Part shown: one piece after another, positions 17,546 through 26,208 of the stretch
How the letters are laid out: each line of letters starts with the position of its first letter
Position numbering within the stretch: the first letter of the stretch is position 1
Assembly (NCBI GenBank): GCA_033875315.1
Contig: JANRJG010000015.1
Coordinates: forward strand, 62,001 to 126,000
Source: Candidatus Methylacidiphilales bacterium
GTDB taxonomy: Bacteria; Verrucomicrobiota; Verrucomicrobiia; Methylacidiphilales; CAZTYG01
Direction of reading: 5' to 3'
Length of the DNA: 64,000 bases
Position numbers and translations under genes: made by a program
Notes under the pieces: model-generated
Seen by the model: only the letters and a program-made list of their open reading frames with translations
Told to the model about the DNA's origin: nothing
The model's database searches: none

Positions 17546-19864
17546 ATGGGGCGGACGCGACTGTGCGTTTTGGCCGGGATTCCGGTTTTGGCGGTTGCGC
17601 TGGGTGGCGGGACAAGCCCGCTAGGGCAGGGGGTGGTGTTTATCTTGATGGGATTGGCGATGGTCTTTTGGGAGCCCCGTTCGGCGCCCCGCCCGTTTCT
17701 CCTCTGGGCGTCCATCGCGCTCGTCCTGTGGTGTGCCATCCCGTTCCTGCCTGCGGGTTGGTTGTCTTCGCCCGCTTGGCGACACGATCTGGAAGCGGTT
17801 TTGGGCCATGCCCTTGCCCCAACCCACACGGCGCAACCCTGGTTGACCCTGGGTGCATGGCTCACTTTGGGCTCGGTCGTGGCATGGGTGGTTTGGTTGG
17901 ACGCCCAGGACCTGGGTGACCAAGAGCGCACAGGGGTGTTGAAGATCTATCTGCTGGGTTTTGCCGGAGTGGCGCTGGCCGGCTTGATTTGTCAAATTGC
18001 CGGGGTCCGGCCTCCGCTCTGGGAGGGCATACAACCGGGTCCATTCCCCAACCGCAACCAGAGTGCGAACGTCCTGGCGCTGGCCGGGGTTGCGGCGTTG
18101 GCGCTGGGCATGCGCCAGTTGCACCATGGAAGGCGGCATGGATGGATTTGGCTGGGTGCGGTCGGCTTTTTTCTCGGGCTGCTCCTGCTTCTGGGATCCC
18201 GTGCCGGTTTCATCCTCTTCTTTTGCGGCGCGGCTGCCTGGTTGGGCTGGGAATTTGTCGGATCGCGCAAAAAAAACCACGTCGTGGCCGGCGTGGTTCT
18301 GTCGCTTTTTTTGCTCGCGGCCACACTCTTCATTGGCGGCGAAACAGTGGACCGGCTGCTGCATGCGGCCCGGGATCAGACGACCTGGCAGAAGGAATCG
18401 AGACTCCTTCTCCAGCATGACGCGCTGGACATGGTGCGGGACCAGCCGGTGTTGGGATTGGGACTGGGCAATTTTGACGGGGTTTTCGGCCTCTACCGGG
18501 ACCGTTACCAGAACTACAGCCGCCCCATCCACCCGGAAAGTGACTGGGTTTGGTGGATGGCGGAAACCGGGGTTCCGGGAGCGGTGTTGTTGATCGTCCT
18601 GGCTGGGTGGCTGCTCCGAGTGTCCTGGCCCGGGGCGGTGGAGAATGATCGGCGACTGCGTCGTGCCGCGATCGTGGTCCTGCTGCTTTTCATGGTCCAT
18701 GCGGCGGTGGACGTTCCGGCCCACCGATTAGGTTCCATCTTGGCGGTGCTGTTTTTTCTCCCTCTTGCGCTCCCGGCCAAGTCAGGGTCCATTCCGGCGA
18801 TTCGTGTGCGCGCGGGCTTCATGCTGGCTGGGGTGACCGTGGCGGTCTGGGGCTTCCTTCTGGCCGGCATGTCCCTGGGATGGTTCGATCTGCCGGGGCA
18901 GGTCCGGCGCGAACGCCTGATGTCGGAGGCGGAAGCCCATGATCAGGCCTCCCGCCATGCCGAGGCGTTGGAATGCGCACTGGAGGGCCAGAAAATGGCA
19001 CCACTGGACTGGCGTTTATACCGTCAGGAGGGCTTTTCCCGCCTGGGACTTAACCAGGGCGGAGAACTGGCCAGACGGGCCTTCCGGTTGGTCAGGGCAC
19101 TTGAGCCTGACAGCCCGTTTGTGCAATACCAAATTGGTGTCGCCTGGTTGGGCCGTGATCCCGCCCAGGTGATCGCGGCCTGGGATGAGGCGCTGAAACG
19201 CAGGAGCCAACAACGCACCAGTTTTTATTTGGAAATGCTCGGGGCTTCAGGCCGTGACCCCCGGGTGAGGCCCCTGTTGGACCGCATGGCTGCGGACTAT
19301 CCCGAGTTGGATATCTTCAATCTCGCACGGGCGCGCGCGGAAGACTTTGAAGGGCACTTAGAGCGGATTTTGGCGCATGCCCCCTCCTATTACAAACTGC
19401 CGCCGGATGGCATGGATTCGTTTTTTGAGGCCTGGCGGGAACGGCGGGGAAATCTCCGTTTCATCCAGGAAATCTGTGCCCGTCCGGACTGGATGAACGC
19501 CGGCTGGTGGACCTTGGCCCGGGCCCACGTGGCCCTCAAGCAGCCGCACCGTGCCATGGAATTGGCCAAGCAAAACCTCATCCCTCCGGTGCTGCCACGG
19601 CTCGATTTGGACGAAGACAAGGCCCGCGAAATCCTTCGCAAACATCCCGATGACGTGCCGGCCGGACTGGCCCTTTATGAATGGGCCCTGCGATCCGGTG
19701 ATGGCCCGACCGCACGCAAGCGTTTGGATGTGCTGCTGGGCCTGAAAGACAAGCCGGTCTACCTCCACTACCTGGATGCCATGTTGTGCATGAAAGAAGG
19801 ACGCGATGCCGCGGGATGGGAAGCCCTGGAGCGTTTCCGCCAAGCCAGCGCGCAGCAGCCTTGA
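17546..19864 (+). CDS. O-antigen ligase/polymerase (Wzy/WaaL-like) with long C-terminal helical-repeat domain
   Basis: The protein has 772 residues. Residues 1-430 contain about 12 membrane segments and the O-antigen ligase block (NRNQSANVLALAGVAALALG, then VLGLGLGNFDGVFGLYRDRY and HPESDWVWWMAETGVPGAVL), with the large periplasmic loop typical of WaaL/Wzy. Residues about 440-772 are soluble and rich in paired helices with A-x-x-A spacing (EAHDQASRHAEALECALEGQ, ELARRAFRLVRALEPDSPFV), which suggests TPR-like repeats in the periplasm. It may polymerise repeat units or ligate the finished chain to lipid A core; sequence alone does not decide. It directly follows the WecA-type gene. Confidence 0.82.
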   Translation: MGRTRLCVLAGIPVLAVALGGGTSPLGQGVVFILMGLAMVFWEPRSAPRPFLLWASIALVLWCAIPFLPAGWLSSPAWRHDLEAVLGHALAPTHTAQPWLTLGAWLTLGSVVAWVVWLDAQDLGDQERTGVLKIYLLGFAGVALAGLICQIAGVRPPLWEGIQPGPFPNRNQSANVLALAGVAALALGMRQLHHGRRHGWIWLGAVGFFLGLLLLLGSRAGFILFFCGAAAWLGWEFVGSRKKNHVVAGVVLSLFLLAATLFIGGETVDRLLHAARDQTTWQKESRLLLQHDALDMVRDQPVLGLGLGNFDGVFGLYRDRYQNYSRPIHPESDWVWWMAETGVPGAVLLIVLAGWLLRVSWPGAVENDRRLRRAAIVVLLLFMVHAAVDVPAHRLGSILAVLFFLPLALPAKSGSIPAIRVRAGFMLAGVTVAVWGFLLAGMSLGWFDLPGQVRRERLMSEAEAHDQASRHAEALECALEGQKMAPLDWRLYRQEGFSRLGLNQGGELARRAFRLVRALEPDSPFVQYQIGVAWLGRDPAQVIAAWDEALKRRSQQRTSFYLEMLGASGRDPRVRPLLDRMAADYPELDIFNLARARAEDFEGHLERILAHAPSYYKLPPDGMDSFFEAWRERRGNLRFIQEICARPDWMNAGWWTLARAHVALKQPHRAMELAKQNLIPPVLPRLDLDEDKAREILRKHPDDVPAGLALYEWALRSGDGPTARKRLDVLLGLKDKPVYLHYLDAMLCMKEGRDAAGWEALERFRQASAQQP

Positions 19865-19879
19865 ACGGGGCTGCCGCCA

Positions 19880-20560
19880 TCAGGGGCTTCCATCCATTTG
19901 CAGCCGCCGGATGGGTTTCCGATAGATAGTCGTGCGTCCGGCCAGTAATCCTTCCGGGAATCCCGGCACGTCGAATACGGCATCCCACATGCGCTCAAAC
20001 GCATGGGCGGCATCGTTCCGGGCCCGTGACGCCGCCTCCGCGCGTAGGTAAAAATCGTGCGGGCGACGATGGATGGTGCTGCGTGTGACGGCAAACTGGG
20101 CCCCGCAGGCGAAGGTGAATGTTTCCGGGCAGGGCCGGTCGAAAACCGCAGACCAGGTGTCCGCCATGTCGAGCGGGGTCCGCTCCGCGTTCTTCGACCA
20201 TCTTTGGTACAGGCGTGATCCGGTGGCATCGTCGGTATCGATGATGTGCCCCAGCCATTCGAAGCCGGGAGGATCGGCCAATCCCTCGCGCGCCAAGCGG
20301 GCCAGCGAGTCGTGGAAATCAAAGGCGTGATCGAAGGGGCGGCCCTGGCAGAAGATGGTTGTCTCCGGGAGTTCGTGGTAATGACTAACAATATGAAATA
20401 AGTAGGACTGTGCTTCCCGGCCGTGATTGGGCAGTGGGATTTCCGAGGTCCGTTCACGGGCCGTCCCCTTGTTGTAAACAAAGGACCTGATCCCCCGGGG
20501 GATGTTGCGCAGCCATCCGGTGTCTTCGTTGTGGCGGGCGACGACAAGATCCACGGTCAT
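19880..20560 (-). CDS. DUF3431-like protein
   Basis: The protein has 226 residues and starts VDLVVARHNEDTGWLRNIPR, with SFVYNKG close after, the signature of DUF3431. These proteins look like distant glycosyltransferases: a first strand with a V-A-R-[HY]-N-E motif and a central acceptor-like region (LFHIVSHYHELPETTIFCQG). No function is established that I can state. It is convergent with the O-antigen ligase gene (15-base gap) and divergent from the OLD ATPase (80 bases). Its location at the edge of a glycan cluster makes a role in glycan transfer plausible, as inference only. Confidence 0.7.
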   Translation of the reverse strand: MTVDLVVARHNEDTGWLRNIPRGIRSFVYNKGTARERTSEIPLPNHGREAQSYLFHIVSHYHELPETTIFCQGRPFDHAFDFHDSLARLAREGLADPPGFEWLGHIIDTDDATGSRLYQRWSKNAERTPLDMADTWSAVFDRPCPETFTFACGAQFAVTRSTIHRRPHDFYLRAEAASRARNDAAHAFERMWDAVFDVPGFPEGLLAGRTTIYRKPIRRLQMDGSP

Positions 20561-20640
20561 GGTGCCAATCTACAGTGCCGGGTGGGCCCGATGCAAAAAC
20601 TCCGTGTGCCCGAGATTGTTTGTGCTTGAATGGGCAGCGG

Positions 20641-22284
20641 ATGAACATGGAGATTCAGGTCAGGAATTACCGCTGTTTCAACGAGGCCCATCCGGCCGTT
20701 CTCCGCATCCACCGGGGCACCACCGCGCTCATTGGTGCCAACAACGCCGGCAAATCCACCCTCCTGCGTTTGTTTTATGAACTCCGCCCGCTTTTCGCCA
20801 AATTGGCCGAGTCCCCGGCGGTTTGGGCCGCGCTCCTCAACGAGTCGATTCCCCTTCCTCAACCGCTGGAAGTGGAGGATCGCGAAGCCATCCTTCACCG
20901 GCATGCCAGGGGTGACCTGGTCCTGAATATTCGTGTTCTGGATTGTGACCTGTCCGCCCGCAAGCCAGATCCCCGGCCCTACATCGTTCCCGGTGAGATC
21001 GACCTGGTCGTCTCGAGGAAGAACTTCCGCGTGATCGCCCGGGTGGATGGCGCGCGGGGTCGTTTCCAAGTGGTCGATGCCCGGGGTTCCCATGCCCGTT
21101 TGACCGGGGGCGAGGCCGCCCTCATCACCGTGTCCTGGCCGGTCTTGCAGGAACTCTTCGGTTCCCTCGCCGACAGTCTGTACATCGGGCCCTACCGTGC
21201 CCTGCGCCCGTTCCCGGAGGAAGACCACAGCTATGATCTCCAACTGGGGGCTTCGTTTTTCAAGAAATTCCTCCGCGTCCATGAGACGGAGAAGGCGCGC
21301 TTCAACGAGGGTGCCCGGCGCCTGGAGCGCGACATGCGGTCCATCTTCCAATTCAAAAAATTCGAGGTCGCCGTCCTGGGCCGGCCGGCGGCGCTTTTTT
21401 TTGACATCAACGGGGAACGTTACCGCATTGACGAACTCGGGAGCGGGGTCGGGCAGGTCTTCCTCATCCTGGCCCATGCCCACCTCCTGCGGCCGGCCTA
21501 TGTCTTCATTGATGAGCCGGAGTGCCACCTGCACCCATCGATACAGGCGGAGTTCGTCACCGCGCTCAATGGCTACGCCCGCAAGGCGCTTTTCCTGGCG
21601 ACCCACAGCATGGGTTTGGCGCGTTCGGCCGGGGACAGGATCTACCAAGTGGTCCGGCATCCCTCCGACCGTTACACCACCGTGCAACGATACCGACCGG
21701 AGGAGCGATTGAGCGAGGTCTTGGGGGAAATCAACTTTTCCGTCCAGCAACAGGCGGGCTGCCGCAAGATTCTGCTGGTCGAGGGACCGACCGAAGTCAA
21801 GGCGGTCCGCCAGTTCCTCCGCCACCTCGGCCAAGACCGCCAGGTGGTGATCATCCCGCTGGGGGGCAGCAGCATGATCAACGGACACCGGGATGACGAA
21901 TTGCGGGAGATTGCCCGCATCTGTCCGGATGTCTTCGCGCTCATCGACAGCGAGAAACCATCGCCCCGTGAGGTTCTGTCTGTCGAGCGCCAGGGGTTTG
22001 TCAGATCATGCGGCAAGTCGGGCATTGAGTGCCATGTCCTGGAGCGGAGGTCATTGGAGAGTTACTTGACCCGCGCGGCGATCCAGAAGGTGCTGGGCAA
22101 GGGCTTCCAGGAACTCGGCCCGTATGACGATGTCAAACGCCGCTACGGCCACTGGCCGAAATCGGACAACTGGAAAATTGTCCGGGAGATGGCATTGCGG
22201 GATTTCGAGCAAACCGATCTCGGGCAGTATCTGCGATTTGTCATCGAGTCGCCCTGTCGTGTGGCCGGGGTGAAAGAGGATTGA
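20641..22284 (+). CDS. OLD-family ATPase with TOPRIM nuclease domain
   Basis: The protein has 547 residues from the ATG at 20641. Walker A is GANNAGKST (32-40), the ABC-type signature region is ELGSGVGQVFLILAHA, and Walker B is YVFIDEPECHLHPSIQ, followed by the switch His in FLATHSMGLARSA. A TOPRIM domain comes next: ILLVEGPTEVKAVRQFL with the catalytic Glu, and IDSEKPS with the acidic pair. OLD proteins of known type are phage-defence nucleases, and the paired form (Gabija) also needs a UvrD-like helicase. No helicase gene is adjacent here: upstream is a DUF3431 gene, and downstream a repair gene whose 3' end overlaps by 44 bases. It is therefore a solitary class 1-like OLD. Confidence 0.82.
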   Translation: MNMEIQVRNYRCFNEAHPAVLRIHRGTTALIGANNAGKSTLLRLFYELRPLFAKLAESPAVWAALLNESIPLPQPLEVEDREAILHRHARGDLVLNIRVLDCDLSARKPDPRPYIVPGEIDLVVSRKNFRVIARVDGARGRFQVVDARGSHARLTGGEAALITVSWPVLQELFGSLADSLYIGPYRALRPFPEEDHSYDLQLGASFFKKFLRVHETEKARFNEGARRLERDMRSIFQFKKFEVAVLGRPAALFFDINGERYRIDELGSGVGQVFLILAHAHLLRPAYVFIDEPECHLHPSIQAEFVTALNGYARKALFLATHSMGLARSAGDRIYQVVRHPSDRYTTVQRYRPEERLSEVLGEINFSVQQQAGCRKILLVEGPTEVKAVRQFLRHLGQDRQVVIIPLGGSSMINGHRDDELREIARICPDVFALIDSEKPSPREVLSVERQGFVRSCGKSGIECHVLERRSLESYLTRAAIQKVLGKGFQELGPYDDVKRRYGHWPKSDNWKIVREMALRDFEQTDLGQYLRFVIESPCRVAGVKED

Positions 22285-23116
22285 GGGCTTCACGGGCGAG
22301 GAGGAATTGTTTGCGGGCCATGCCCCAGCGGTAGCCGCCGAAGGCGCCGGTGCGGCGGATGACCCGGTGGCAGGGGATGAGTACCGCGATCGGGTTGGCC
22401 CCCACTGCCGTGCCCACAGCCCGGGCGGCTTCCGGTCGTCCGACGGCACGGGCCAGGGTTCCGTAATCCACCAGCGCACCCTCGGGTATGTCCAACAGGG
22501 CGCGCCAGACCTGGAGTTGGAAGCGGGTGCCGCGCAGATGGAGAGGGGTTCTGTGGTTTCCATCGAAAAGCCTGCCTGCGCGGACTGCCGCACCCCGGGG
22601 ATCGTGAATCCATCCTGCTTCCGGCCAGGTCCGGGCCAGGTCGCGGATTTGATGGTCCAAGGGTGCGCGGTCTGGAAGGAAGCGCACCACGCTGAGTCCA
22701 CGGGCCGTCCAGGCGAGGAGTGTTCGCCCGAGAAGAGTGCCGGTTTCCCCGTAGCGGATTTCCGCTCCGGCGCCGCCGCGGCGTGCTTCACCCGGTGTCA
22801 GCCCGTCGGTGCGGATGATGAGGTCGTGCAACCGGCCGGGACCACTCAGTCCGATCTCCAGCGAAGTGTGAAGGATATCCTGTCCGGTTTGGAGGCGGGC
22901 CAGGGCAGCTTCCCTGCTCAGGTGCTGTAAGAAAAGGGCGGGCGAAATCCCGGCCCAGCGTGTGAAAAGGCGTTGAAAATGGAACGGACTCAGGTGGACA
23001 TGTTCCGCCGCGGCCTTGAGGTCGGGGGGGTGGGTGCTGTGCGCGTCCAGAAATTGCAGCGCCTTCTCAATCCGGGCGTAATCCATTTCGGCCTGGCAGG
23101 GTTTCCGGGTGGGCAT
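22241..23116 (-). CDS. AraC-type regulator fused to methylated-DNA-protein cysteine methyltransferase (Ada-like, no N-terminal Ada domain)
   Basis: The protein has 291 residues. Residues about 12-105 are an AraC helix-turn-helix pair (PPDLKAAAEHVHLSPFHFQR and LEIGLSGPGRLHDLI). Residues about 120-280 form an O6-alkylguanine methyltransferase, with the acceptor Cys249 in VLIPCHRVIRRTG. It removes alkyl groups from guanine in DNA and may switch on its own gene. The Zn-cysteine N-terminal domain of E. coli Ada is absent, so the phosphotriester-sensing part is missing. Start candidates are 23116 (MPTRK) and 23086 (MDYAR). The 3' end overlaps the convergent OLD gene. Confidence 0.86.
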   Translation of the reverse strand: MPTRKPCQAEMDYARIEKALQFLDAHSTHPPDLKAAAEHVHLSPFHFQRLFTRWAGISPALFLQHLSREAALARLQTGQDILHTSLEIGLSGPGRLHDLIIRTDGLTPGEARRGGAGAEIRYGETGTLLGRTLLAWTARGLSVVRFLPDRAPLDHQIRDLARTWPEAGWIHDPRGAAVRAGRLFDGNHRTPLHLRGTRFQLQVWRALLDIPEGALVDYGTLARAVGRPEAARAVGTAVGANPIAVLIPCHRVIRRTGAFGGYRWGMARKQFLLAREALNPLSPRPHDRATR

Positions 23117-23271
23117 GGGTTGAATCTGGCAAAGCCCGGATGTCCCATCCACCCGGATCTTGCGGACATCGTTGACCGCGAATGGATGCAAATCCTCGCC
23201 ATGGAGCACGGACCTGGAGGGCTTCAGCTTTTGTCTCTCCCATTGGCGACTACTCGCGTCCGTTCGCGGTT

Positions 23272-23664
23272 TCAATCGTCCGAAACCGGCCGTCCGCCGC
23301 GTCCCGCCTTGATCGAGGCGCGGTGGCGCTTGCCCTCGACGGCCCGGCGTTTGGCTCCCTTGGAGGGTTGGCGGTACTGGCGCCGCTTCTTTTCCCTCTC
23401 CTGTTGGCGCGCCAGAACGGCGGCCTTGCGGGCATCCAGGATGCGGGAGAGGAGGCGTTCCCAGGCCAGGGTGCGGTTGCCCGACTGCGAGCGGCCATCC
23501 TGGCAGCGAACGGACAGTCCGGTGGGATGGTGGATCAGCTCGACCGCGGTGGAGACCTTGTTGACATTCTGGCCCCCCGGCCCAGAGGAGCGGCAAAAAC
23601 GTTCGGTGAAATCCTCTTCGCGCAGGCGGAGCGTTTTCAGTCGTTCCTGGAGGGTGGAGTCCAT
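23272..23664 (-). CDS. Release-factor-like GGQ protein
   Basis: The protein has 130 residues and carries the release factor domain 3 with SSGPGGQNVNKVSTAVEL (GGQ at 30-32), the residues that enter the ribosomal peptidyl-transferase centre and hydrolyse peptidyl-tRNA. The tail is highly basic (REKKRRQYRQPSKGAKRR). Such short proteins lack stop-codon recognition and act in ribosome rescue or release of stalled peptides. The region after GGQ (CQDGRSQSGNRTLAWERLL) is closer to RF1/RF2 than to ArfB, so the precise role is open. It lies just upstream of a pseudouridine synthase gene on the same strand. Confidence 0.82.
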   Translation of the reverse strand: MDSTLQERLKTLRLREEDFTERFCRSSGPGGQNVNKVSTAVELIHHPTGLSVRCQDGRSQSGNRTLAWERLLSRILDARKAAVLARQQEREKKRRQYRQPSKGAKRRAVEGKRHRASIKAGRGGRPVSDD

Positions 23665-23706
23665 GGTCCAGATTTACCACAGAGGGTGGGGAGGACCCAG
23701 AGAAGA

Positions 23707-24429
23707 TTACCGGGCCAAATCCCAGAAAGCTTGCAAATCCCCGGGCAGGGCAGAGACAATTTGTATCCGTTCCGTTTCCCAGGTGAAGCCGATACCTGAA
23801 GCGTGCAGCGCGTGGCGGTTGAGATGCAGCCGTGCTTCCAGCGACGGGGTCCAGCCGGTGCGGATGAATTCCAGATAAGCTTCCGGAGCCGGACCGTAAA
23901 TCTTGTCGCCAACGACCGGAAAACCGAGGTGGGCCAGATGGACCCGGATCTGGTGCAGTCGTCCGGTCTCGGGGAAACAGGCCACCTGGCTGATTTCACC
24001 CGCCAGGGGGTGTTGCCTCGTTTCGAGTCGTTGGATGCGGGTCCGCGCCGGGCTGCCGTCCGGATGGACGCCTTGTTTGAGATGGATCTCCGAGGGGCCG
24101 TGGTCGCCCAGGCGGGCCAGCGGAGCGTTGATTTCCGCTGTGTCCGGAGTGCGACCATACACCAGGGCATGGTAGGACTTTCCGACGGTGCGGCGCATGA
24201 TTTGCTTGCCGAGGGAAGAGGCGCCTTCGTGCGTGCGGGCCAGGAGCACGATGCCGCTGGTTTCGCGATCCAGCCGGTTGATGCAGGCATTGAGCTCGCC
24301 GGGGAATTGTTCCAGGGCCCAGTCACGCAGGGTGGGGGGACCGCCTGGTTTGGTGGGGTGGCAGAGGACGCCCGAAGGTTTGTCCACGGCACGCCAGTGC
24401 AGGCCTGATTGAAGAATGGGAAACAACAC
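23707..24429 (-). CDS. RluA-family pseudouridine synthase
   Basis: The protein has 240 residues with the RluA core: WRAVDKPSGVLCHPTK, then CINRLDRETSGIVLLAR with catalytic Asp54, and the later GRLHQIRVHLAHLGFPVVGD block. Such enzymes convert uridine to pseudouridine in 23S rRNA or tRNA. There is no S4 domain, as in the smaller RluA/TruC-type members. The start at 24429 lies near the divergent hypothetical gene; the exact RNA target is not readable. Confidence 0.87.
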   Translation of the reverse strand: MLFPILQSGLHWRAVDKPSGVLCHPTKPGGPPTLRDWALEQFPGELNACINRLDRETSGIVLLARTHEGASSLGKQIMRRTVGKSYHALVYGRTPDTAEINAPLARLGDHGPSEIHLKQGVHPDGSPARTRIQRLETRQHPLAGEISQVACFPETGRLHQIRVHLAHLGFPVVGDKIYGPAPEAYLEFIRTGWTPSLEARLHLNRHALHASGIGFTWETERIQIVSALPGDLQAFWDLAR

Positions 24430-24502
24430 GGGAAAATCTCACACTGGGTTAGAGGATTCCTTTTGCCAAGCCGCGTTCTTCTACCGATATTCATGGCTGT
24501 TT

Positions 24503-26005
24503 ATGCAACGGATTCCGACCATGGCTTTGGGCCTCGCCCTATGGGGGCTCTTATTCTCGGTTGCCCCGCACGTCCGGGCGGCAGAATGGGTCGCCATTGC
24601 CGTCTCGGGTGAACCGGTCAAGGTGGTCTCCCCGGACCGGGTAGAGGAACTAGGAGAGATGGTCACCCTGCGGGATGCCGGTGGACGGGCCTTGGGAGCT
24701 TGGCAGAAATCGTTCGTTCTGGAACGCATGGTCCAACCCCCTGCTGAAAAGAGTTCATGGGAAGCCGGGGCGCTGCGAGCGCGGTTGGGTGAGTGGGAGG
24801 CTTTTCTCGGACGGCATGCCGTTGCCGAACCGTTGGTGGGACCGGTACTCAAGGAAGTGCGCGCCTTCGTGAAATTTCAGGATGAACAGGCCGCGGCAGC
24901 CCTCGCCGAAAAACAAAAACGCCTGCAAGGCCGCCTCGAGGCGGTTTTGGCGATGCCTTTGCCGCCCAAAGATCCGACACCCGATGCGGAAATGATCCAA
25001 GCCCACATCCGGGATGCCCGCGCCCTGCTCGCAGAAATGCCGGAAGCGAGCGCGAAACTTCAGGAACACCTCAAGCCATGGGAGGAAATCGGGGACGCTC
25101 TCGCTGCGGGCAAGGTGTGGTTCGAAGACGCTTGGAAAACCCCGCAAGAAATCGATGCCCTCAAGCAGGAGCGCCTCCGGAAGATAAGGGAGGCGGCCAT
25201 GGAAAAAGTGGGACGCATGGAAATTCCCGCCACCGTCATCCCGGCGGACAAGATGGGCCAGCTGCAGATCGGAGTGTTGGTCAGTTTCGGTCTGGGGGTG
25301 CTGGCTTTGCCCGCCCTGCTTATCTGGCGGACCACCACAAGTACGGTCATCAAGTCGAAAAGCCAGGGCCATGTCCGGCTGACGCACAAGAGCGGACTGT
25401 TGGAGTCGATCAAGATCCTTCTTTTCCTGACCTCGTTTGTCGTGGTCGCCGTCGAGGGCTACTATATCTACCGTCTCTGGTTCGCCCCCCGTGGGGCGGA
25501 AGTGCAGCTGGCCGAGCCGGCGGCTTGTCCGGATCTCCTTAAAATGGCCTATGCCTGCAGCCGTCCTTCCGATCTGAAAATGGTCGATGTGCCGAGGGAA
25601 GTGAAAGTGGCGAATGCCGCCCTGAACAGCCATCTGGCCCAATACCTGGCCTTCACCGGCGGGGGGCAGGAGGGTGCGCTTGAACGCACCGCTTGGTCGG
25701 TCCGGATCGACCCACAAGCCATTCTGATACAAGAAAATCTCCGTTGTGGTTCACGCACCTGGACCGCCACTTACACCATTGAGTTATCCGAAGATGCGGG
25801 CGGCAAGCGCTTCCGCACCGGGCGGGTCTTGATCGATGGGATGCAGGTTCCCCAGATACTGGGCGGGCTGTTGTGGAATTCCTTCCAAGCCGAGCTCCAA
25901 TCCTGGGCCAAGCGGAGCGCGGTTTCGCAGCATTACCAATTCGCCGGGGTCGAGGAAGACAAACTGCTGCTGCGCATCAGCATGATGCCCCCGCTCCAGC
26001 CTTAG
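24503..26005 (+). CDS. Hypothetical membrane protein with signal peptide and two further membrane segments
   Basis: The ATG at 24503 was chosen over an upstream frame start at 24416 because it gives a clean signal peptide (MALGLALWGLLFSVAPHVRA). The protein has 500 residues. Residues about 30-260 are Glu/Ala/Lys-rich and helical, perhaps coiled coil. Two membrane segments follow (IGVLVSFGLGVLALPALLIW and ILLFLTSFVVVAVEGYYIYR). The last 150 residues form a soluble domain. I do not recognise a family. It is isolated, between a divergent RluA gene and a repeat-containing intergenic stretch. Confidence 0.7.
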   Translation: MQRIPTMALGLALWGLLFSVAPHVRAAEWVAIAVSGEPVKVVSPDRVEELGEMVTLRDAGGRALGAWQKSFVLERMVQPPAEKSSWEAGALRARLGEWEAFLGRHAVAEPLVGPVLKEVRAFVKFQDEQAAAALAEKQKRLQGRLEAVLAMPLPPKDPTPDAEMIQAHIRDARALLAEMPEASAKLQEHLKPWEEIGDALAAGKVWFEDAWKTPQEIDALKQERLRKIREAAMEKVGRMEIPATVIPADKMGQLQIGVLVSFGLGVLALPALLIWRTTTSTVIKSKSQGHVRLTHKSGLLESIKILLFLTSFVVVAVEGYYIYRLWFAPRGAEVQLAEPAACPDLLKMAYACSRPSDLKMVDVPREVKVANAALNSHLAQYLAFTGGGQEGALERTAWSVRIDPQAILIQENLRCGSRTWTATYTIELSEDAGGKRFRTGRVLIDGMQVPQILGGLLWNSFQAELQSWAKRSAVSQHYQFAGVEEDKLLLRISMMPPLQP

Positions 26006-26017
26006 ACGGAAAAAGCA

Positions 26018-26191
26018 TTTCACCGCGAAGTGCGCGAAGCTCGCTAAGACATACGGGTTTGAGTATGAAACAACCTCGTTCACCAATCGGTGAGACTGAA
26101 TCCAACCCCGATCCTTATCAGGGTTGGATTGCTTGATAATGTAATATAATCAAGCGTTTCCGCTTCGCGTTCTTCGCGTCTTTGTTGGTGA
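26018..26191. repeat. Palindromic repeat, family A (CTTCGCG/CGCGAAG)
   Basis: The left arm (26018-26048, TTTCACCGCGAAGTGCGCGA) and the right arm (26160-26191, CTTCGCGTTCTTCGCG) are imperfect inverted copies. Between them are a TTCACCAATCGGTGA palindrome and a second hairpin (ATCCAACCC ... GGGTTGGAT). It fills the gap between the convergent hypothetical gene and the NAD-binding gene. Confidence 0.75.
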
Positions 26192-26208
26192 GCCCGTATC
26201 CCGTATCG

